Shown here: positions 42,456-47,418 of the stretch, piece by piece | Position numbering within the stretch: the first letter of the stretch is position 1 | Layout: each line of letters starts with the position of its first letter | Assembly (NCBI GenBank): GCA_964636385.1 | Contig: CAZWSC010000029.1 | Span: forward strand, 1-47,418 | Direction of reading: 5' to 3' | Length of the DNA stretch: 47,418 bases | Source: CAZWSC01 sp964636385 | GTDB lineage: Bacteria > Eisenbacteria > RBG-16-71-46 > CAIMUX01 | The notes under the pieces: model-generated | The model's input: only the letters and a program-made list of their open reading frames with translations | What the model was told of the DNA's origin: nothing | Database searches by the model: none | Made by a program: the position numbers and the translations under genes

Positions 42456-44927
42456 ATGGAACTCGGTGATCCCCTGAAGCATGCCGCCCTCTTCTCAGTT
42501 CTTCTCCTCATGACCCTTGCGACCGGCTCGGCTGGACAGACTCCGCAGCTGAGCTACAGGATGCCGCCGGATGAGATTGCCGACCTGGTCGATGCTCCCG
42601 GCACTCCGCTCACACGCCTGAGTCCCTCGAGGGAGTGGATGCTGGTGATCGAGCGCCCCGGGCTGCCGGACCTTGCGGAGATGGCCGAACCCGAGCTTCG
42701 CCTTGCCGGACTCCGTCTGAACCCCGCCAACAATGGCCCAAGCAGGAGCTGGACGTACAACACGATCTGGTTCCGGCGGCTCGAGGACGGGGTAGAGCGG
42801 CCGGTCACGGGCCTTCCCGCAACCCCCCGCATCAGTCAGGCAGACTGGTCGCCGGACAGCAGGGCGATCGCCTTCATCCTCACATACCCGGATCGCCTGG
42901 AGCTGTGGACCGCACGGCTCTCGGACGGCAGGGCGACGCGCGTGACTGAGCGGCCCCTCAGTGCCGTGCTTGCGGATCCTTTCACATGGTCGCCTGACGG
43001 CATGTCCATCCTCGCCATGATGGTTCCACAGAACAGGGGGCCAGCGCCCGAGGCACCGCTCCTGCCGGCAGGGCCTGTAATCCAGGAGAACCTTGGCCGC
43101 AGGGCTCCTGCGAGGACATATCAGGATCTTCTCTCGGACGAGCACGACGCCGACCTGTTCGAGCATTACACAACATCACAGATCTACCGTATCGACCTGA
43201 ACGGCGGAGCCGTGCCCATTGGATACCCGGCCATGTTCGTGGAGATCGACCCGTCCCCCGACGGGCGGTACATCCTCGTCGACATGATCCGCCGGCCGTT
43301 CTCCTACGCACTGCCGGCAAGCAGATTCCCGAAGCTCACCGAGGTCTGGGATAAGGAGGGGAAGCCGGTCCACCAGGTGGCCGACCTTCCCCTTGCCGAC
43401 GAGATCCCGGTCGCGTTCGGCTCTGTCCGTACCGGGCCGAGGGCTGTCGGGTGGCGAGCCGACGCCGATGCGGAGCTGTGCTGGGCCGAGGCGCTGGACG
43501 GCGGCGATGCGGGGTTCGAGACGGACGAACGGGACCGCGTATACCTCCTGCCGGCGCCTTTCACCGGAGAGCCGCGGGAGCTCATGACAACCTCGGTGAG
43601 GTACAGCGGCATCGTGTGGGGACGGGGCGATCTTGCACTGCTGAGCGAGTTCTGGTGGAGAACGCGGGAGACTCGAACCTGGCGGATCCGGCCTGACGAG
43701 CCGGGTATGGAACCGGAGCTTCTGGTGGAACGTTCCTTCGAGGACCGCTACTCGGACCCGGGGACGCCAATGACCACGCGCACACCCCGCGGCAGATCGG
43801 TTCTGCTGACATCGGAGGACGGCAACTCGATCTTCCTGGCCGGAGATGGCGCCTCACCTGAAGGTGACCGCCCATTTCTGGATCGCTACGACCTCGCGCT
43901 GAAGGAGCCGGAGCGCCTCTTCAGGTCCGAATCGCCCTTCTACGAAAGGCCCATTGCCCTTCTCAACCCACAGGCAGGGCTTCTGCTGACACAGCGCGAA
44001 GCGGTTGAAGAGCCGCCGAATCTCCACCTGCGCAATCTTCTGACCGGCGAGATCTCGGCGAAGACCGCGTTCCCGCACCCCACACCGGCGCTGATCGGGG
44101 TTCAGAAGGAGCAGATCCGTTACACGCGCGATGACGGAGTGCAGCTGACAGGCACCCTTTACCTGCCCGGCGGCTACTCCCCGGAATCGGACGGGCCTCT
44201 GCCGGCAATACTGTGGGCCTATCCAAGGGACTACCGCAGCGCCGACGCGGCAGGGCAGGTGAGGGATTCACCCTACCGATTCGTGCGCGTGGGGTGGTCT
44301 TCGCCCGTCCTCTGGGTACTCAGGGGGTACGCCGTTCTTGACAACCCGACCATGCCCGTTGTCGGCGAAGGGGATGTGGAACCAAACGACACATTCGTCG
44401 AGCAGCTGGTGGGCAGCGCCAGGGCCGCGGTGGACGAGATCGTACGGAGGGGAGTTGCCGACCGCGGGCGGATAGCCGTTGGCGGGCATTCCTACGGGGC
44501 CTTCATGGCCGCGAATCTTCTGGTGCACTCGGATCTCTTCTGCCTGGGCCTCGCCCGAAGCGGCGCGTACAACCGCACCCTCACCCCCTTCGGCTTCCAG
44601 TCGGAGGAGCGGACGATCTGGCAGGCGCCGGAGGTGTACGCCACCATGTCCCCCTTCATGCACGCCGACAGGATCATTGCGCCGATACTGATGACCCACG
44701 GGGCGGACGACAACAACAGCGGCACCTACCCGATGCAGAGCGAGAGATTCTACGAAGCCCTCAGGGGGCTGGGCGCAACCGTGCGCCTGGTGATGCTGCC
44801 GTTCGAGAGCCACGGCTACCGGGCGAGGCAGTCGGTCATGCACGTTCTTTGGGAGACCAGCGAGTGGCTGGACCGCTATGTGAAGGGTCTCGATCCAGCA
44901 GGGGAGGCAGGGAGCCGGAGTCTCTGA
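42456..44927 (+). CDS. Exported S9 family peptidase (glutamyl endopeptidase-like)
   Basis: 823 residues from the ATG at 42456; AAAGGAG lies 8 bases upstream, and an in-frame ATG at 42402 has none. Signal peptide AALFSVLLLMTLATGSAG. A beta-propeller follows (ADWSPDSRAIAFIL, FVEIDPSPDGRYILVDM). The hydrolase domain carries GGHSYGAFMAANLL with the nucleophile Ser, MTHGADDNNSGTYPMQSERFYEAL with Asp and FESHGYRARQSV with His. The C-terminal layout and length match S9-type glutamyl endopeptidases rather than DPP-IV. Probably periplasmic or surface protein turnover. Confidence 0.9.
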   Translation: MELGDPLKHAALFSVLLLMTLATGSAGQTPQLSYRMPPDEIADLVDAPGTPLTRLSPSREWMLVIERPGLPDLAEMAEPELRLAGLRLNPANNGPSRSWTYNTIWFRRLEDGVERPVTGLPATPRISQADWSPDSRAIAFILTYPDRLELWTARLSDGRATRVTERPLSAVLADPFTWSPDGMSILAMMVPQNRGPAPEAPLLPAGPVIQENLGRRAPARTYQDLLSDEHDADLFEHYTTSQIYRIDLNGGAVPIGYPAMFVEIDPSPDGRYILVDMIRRPFSYALPASRFPKLTEVWDKEGKPVHQVADLPLADEIPVAFGSVRTGPRAVGWRADADAELCWAEALDGGDAGFETDERDRVYLLPAPFTGEPRELMTTSVRYSGIVWGRGDLALLSEFWWRTRETRTWRIRPDEPGMEPELLVERSFEDRYSDPGTPMTTRTPRGRSVLLTSEDGNSIFLAGDGASPEGDRPFLDRYDLALKEPERLFRSESPFYERPIALLNPQAGLLLTQREAVEEPPNLHLRNLLTGEISAKTAFPHPTPALIGVQKEQIRYTRDDGVQLTGTLYLPGGYSPESDGPLPAILWAYPRDYRSADAAGQVRDSPYRFVRVGWSSPVLWVLRGYAVLDNPTMPVVGEGDVEPNDTFVEQLVGSARAAVDEIVRRGVADRGRIAVGGHSYGAFMAANLLVHSDLFCLGLARSGAYNRTLTPFGFQSEERTIWQAPEVYATMSPFMHADRIIAPILMTHGADDNNSGTYPMQSERFYEALRGLGATVRLVMLPFESHGYRARQSVMHVLWETSEWLDRYVKGLDPAGEAGSRSL

Positions 44928-44976
44928 CACAGGAGTCGCGACGGTGCATCCCCGGCCCACGTCTCCGGACAGCGTC

Positions 44977-46395
44977 TTATGGCTGCTCCGTGCCGGTGGC
45001 GGGGTCTGCTGATGGCGCATCGACTTCGTCCGGCACGAGCAGGCTGCCGGCGGCCTCCAGGGCATACCTGTCGACCCTGATGATCCTCTGCATCCACTGC
45101 TCCCGCCACTGTGGGCAGTTCGGGCCGTAGGTCTCGGGGTCTTCCACAGGCCATCTCATGACCTCCGCCGCCATGTCATCCTCCGGCCGGACGGAGATGG
45201 GGCTCAGATCCTGGTCGAGACGAAGTCGGAGAGCGTGATACCCGGTGCCGACACTCACCGCGATGGTCACAGTGCCATCGGGGGCGCGCCTCGGCGTGAT
45301 CCTGTGCGTGGCAAGGCGGGACACAGCCAGCCAGGCCATCATCTGCGGGTCGAAAGCGGTCATGACGATGCGGCGCAGCGAACCATCGCCCACATCGAGA
45401 TTCCCGCCGGTGATGGGATCGACGGTGGCGCCGCTCCAGTGCTCGCCGTCCAGAATGAACACAGTCCCGCCGCTGTATGGCACGTAGTTGTTGTTTCCTG
45501 CGCAGATCAGGACCTGCCTTCCGTCACCATCCAGGTCGACCGCAGCAATGTCTGTCACATGCCCCCGGCTGACGTACTCGCCCAGAACCTCGCCGTCGCG
45601 GTTCAGGACCATCACGCTGGAAGGGAACTTGCGCATATGCATGAACGCCACAGCCAGCTCCGGCACCCCGTCCCCGTCCAGGTCCAGGTACTGGTGCTGG
45701 GTAGGGCCGAAGGACATCAGCCCTTCCAGGACCCCCTCTCCGAAGGCAGCCTCGGCAAGCTCCGGGTCGGGCGAGCGATCCCAGATCGTGTCGCCTGTCC
45801 CGCCGTCCAGGAGAAGCACCCTGCCGCCGTCAGGGGAATGAAAGTCCAGACCCACAAGTACGGTCCCGTCCCCCCAGTTCGAGGGTTCCGCCATCTTGAC
45901 ATTGCTGTTGAAGGCCCTGGTCCAGAGATGCCTGCCTGAGGCGCCGCAGGCTGCATGGATGGTGCGTCCGGATAGCTCTATCCGGGGTGGCGGGGGAGGA
46001 TCGCGTCGGGGCTGCATGAGGAGATACGCAGTCAGCGCCAGGACAGCGACGATTGCCGGAACCGCAATCCGGATCGCTTGTCTGCGAGTCCGGCCCGGCT
46101 GGGTGTCGCCTATGGGCGCAGGATCTTCAGGCGCAGTTCCCGCCGTCACTGACCCTGTCGGTGCCAGTGGTTCAAGGAGATCCCGGAGCGGAGTTTCGAC
46201 AGCCTCGGCGAGGAGCAGGAGGGTCTTCTCGATGAACCTCTCGCGGGAGCGGGTCTCGATCTGGTGGACCACCCTCCCGCTCACGGCCGCCTTCTCCGCA
46301 AGCTCGACCTTGCTCAGCCCCAGGGCGCGGCGGCGGGAAGCGAGGAGTTCGGGGAATCGCGTACCGGAGATGTCAATACTGTGCTGCCGCTTCAT
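44977..46395 (-). CDS. HTH-TM-FG-GAP membrane protein
   Basis: 472 residues. Residues 12-70 form an XRE-type helix-turn-helix (LLASRRRALGLSKVELAEKAAVSGRVVHQIETRS). One TM segment lies near 108-128 (AIRIAVPAIVAVLALTAYLLM). The rest is extracytoplasmic, with FG-GAP/VCBS-like repeats (YLDLDGDGVPELAVAFM, AAVDLDGDGRQVLICAG) whose Asp-rich loops look calcium-binding, and a closing domain (WREQWMQRIIRVDRYAL). A DNA-binding domain tied through the membrane to a propeller-like sensor is unusual. A paralogue lies directly upstream. Confidence 0.75.
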   Translation of the reverse strand: MKRQHSIDISGTRFPELLASRRRALGLSKVELAEKAAVSGRVVHQIETRSRERFIEKTLLLLAEAVETPLRDLLEPLAPTGSVTAGTAPEDPAPIGDTQPGRTRRQAIRIAVPAIVAVLALTAYLLMQPRRDPPPPPRIELSGRTIHAACGASGRHLWTRAFNSNVKMAEPSNWGDGTVLVGLDFHSPDGGRVLLLDGGTGDTIWDRSPDPELAEAAFGEGVLEGLMSFGPTQHQYLDLDGDGVPELAVAFMHMRKFPSSVMVLNRDGEVLGEYVSRGHVTDIAAVDLDGDGRQVLICAGNNNYVPYSGGTVFILDGEHWSGATVDPITGGNLDVGDGSLRRIVMTAFDPQMMAWLAVSRLATHRITPRRAPDGTVTIAVSVGTGYHALRLRLDQDLSPISVRPEDDMAAEVMRWPVEDPETYGPNCPQWREQWMQRIIRVDRYALEAAGSLLVPDEVDAPSADPATGTEQP

Positions 46396-46464
46396 CAGGT
46401 CAATGCGCCCCGGGACTCAGGGCTCTGACGGCCAGGCACCATCGGGAATGGCTTCCTCTACACA

Positions 46465-47418
46465 TTACTCTGAAGCACCGGCCGGATCAGACGCGGCGAT
46501 CCCGATCAACTCGTACGCCGGCTCATCGGTCTCCCCACCGGCCCCGGCATACCTGTCGACCCGCACGATCCCCGTCATCCACTGCTCCCGCCAGGCAGCG
46601 GAGTTGGGGCCGAAGCTTGCCGGATCCTCCACCGGCCAGGTGGCAATAGCTCGAGCGACCGAATCAGTGGGGCGAAGCGCCATGGGGTTCAGATCCTGAT
46701 CCAGGATCAGCTGGAGAGACAACTCGGCCACTCCGACCAGCACCATCACCTTCAGGGGACGATCGCCCGATCGGCACGCCAGTACCCTGAACGCCTCCAC
46801 GCGGGGAGGCTTCCAGAACGCACCAACCTCCTGGCCGAACGAGGGGATGAGGATGCGGCGCAGCGATCCATCCCCCAGGTCCTGACAGCCGCCGTTCACG
46901 AGGTCGACCGCGGCGCCGCTCCAGTGCTCGCGGCCCAGGATGAACACCGTCCCCCCGTAGTCCTGCGTGGAGTGGTTGGCGCCCACACAGATCAGGACAT
47001 CCCTCCCATTCCCCTCGAGGTCGACTACCGCGATGTCATGGACATGGCCGCGGCTCAGGTACTCCCCAAGGACCTCGCCGGCCCTGTTCAGTACCATGAC
47101 GCTGCTGGGGAACCTCCGCGTATGCGTGAAGACGACCGCAAGCTCGGGTACTCCGTCACCGTCCAGATCCATGCGCCGGCACAGTATCGGGGAGAAATCC
47201 AGGCTCTCCTCCAGGACTCCTTCGCCAAACGCCTTCTCAACCAGCCCTGCATCGGGTGAGCGGCTCCAGATCGTGTTGCCTGTACGGCCGTCGAGCAGCA
47301 GAACCTGGCCTCCATCGTGGCCATCCGCAAGAAGGGTTGCCAGGACAGTCCCATCCAGCCAGGGACTGGGCTCGGCCTTGAAGACGGTGGAATCGAAGGC
47401 GCGCGACCAGATCAGCTC
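46465..47418 (-). CDS. FG-GAP membrane protein paralogue, C-terminal part
   Basis: 318 codons open to the window edge, so the N-terminus, and any HTH and TM, lies outside. The sequence tracks the gene at 44977 closely: LIWSRAFDSTVFKAEPSPWLDGTVL, DGGQVLLLDGRTGNTIWSRSPD, MDLDGDGVPELAVVFTH, AVVDLEGNGRDVLICVG, WREQWMTGIVRVDRYAG. A tandem duplicate; the gap to the complete copy is 69 bases, so one transcript is likely. Confidence 0.75.
   Translation of the reverse strand, partial: ELIWSRAFDSTVFKAEPSPWLDGTVLATLLADGHDGGQVLLLDGRTGNTIWSRSPDAGLVEKAFGEGVLEESLDFSPILCRRMDLDGDGVPELAVVFTHTRRFPSSVMVLNRAGEVLGEYLSRGHVHDIAVVDLEGNGRDVLICVGANHSTQDYGGTVFILGREHWSGAAVDLVNGGCQDLGDGSLRRILIPSFGQEVGAFWKPPRVEAFRVLACRSGDRPLKVMVLVGVAELSLQLILDQDLNPMALRPTDSVARAIATWPVEDPASFGPNSAAWREQWMTGIVRVDRYAGAGGETDEPAYELIGIAASDPAGASE

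Overview
The window is GC-rich and carries many lipoproteins, outer-membrane beta-barrels and a secreted protein with a FlgD-like C-terminal sorting module. That combination points to an uncultured Gram-negative bacterium of the FCB group (Eisenbacteria- or Krumholzibacteriota-like lineages). This is an inference from gene content; there is no rRNA or marker tree in the window.

Layout. (1) Positions 1-4800, minus strand: a run of exported proteins (immune-inhibitor-A-like fragment, truncated beta-helix protein, two cohesin-like proteins, a lipocalin-like lipoprotein). (2) 4988-13650, plus strand: an apparent envelope signalling cluster with an ECF-sigma-like protein lacking an obvious region 4, a zinc-finger anti-sigma-like protein, a FlgO/TPR lipoprotein, a beta-barrel, a PknB-type kinase with one TM segment and a PEGA-like outer domain, a second FlgO/TPR protein, and a transglutaminase-like/Clp_N fusion. 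(3) 13.9-17.8 kb: a small outer-membrane protein, a two-TM protein, a SUMF1-domain lipoprotein and an ISL3 element whose transposase has an internal deletion. (4) 17.8-22.3 kb: a cytokinin-dehydrogenase-like flavoprotein with a 17-bp repeat upstream, then a tight operon of TusA-like, DsrE-like, TusA-OsmC fusion and MetE-like genes. The MetE-like gene has an in-frame UGA followed by a bacterial-SECIS-like hairpin. (5) 22.4-32.5 kb: exported oligopeptidase B, small lipoproteins, OmpA-family lipoprotein, FtcD bifunctional enzyme, DUF5752-TreT pair, a decayed methyltransferase, a Wzi-like barrel and a DUF6252-like lipoprotein. (6) 32.5-42.2 kb: housekeeping genes guaB, an outer-membrane protein, tRNA(CAU)-tilS-hpt-like-ftsH-folP-cdaA, and tyrS. 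(7) 42.4-47.4 kb: an S9 peptidase and two tandem paralogues with FG-GAP-like repeats, the complete one being an HTH-TM-FG-GAP protein.

Three observations stand out. First, the candidate selenocysteine MetE-like protein at the end of the TusA/DsrE/OsmC operon: every zinc ligand lies after the UGA, so a terminated product could not work. Second, a 10-base motif, (G/A)CGAGAACTC, occurs ten times in the first 15 kb. It is always oriented with the gene downstream of it, usually 70-150 bases before the start codon and often followed by a perfect inverted repeat; I did not see it in the remaining 32 kb. Third, the sigma/anti-sigma/kinase/FlgO/transglutaminase-Clp_N cluster, which lies in the middle of the motif-bearing region.
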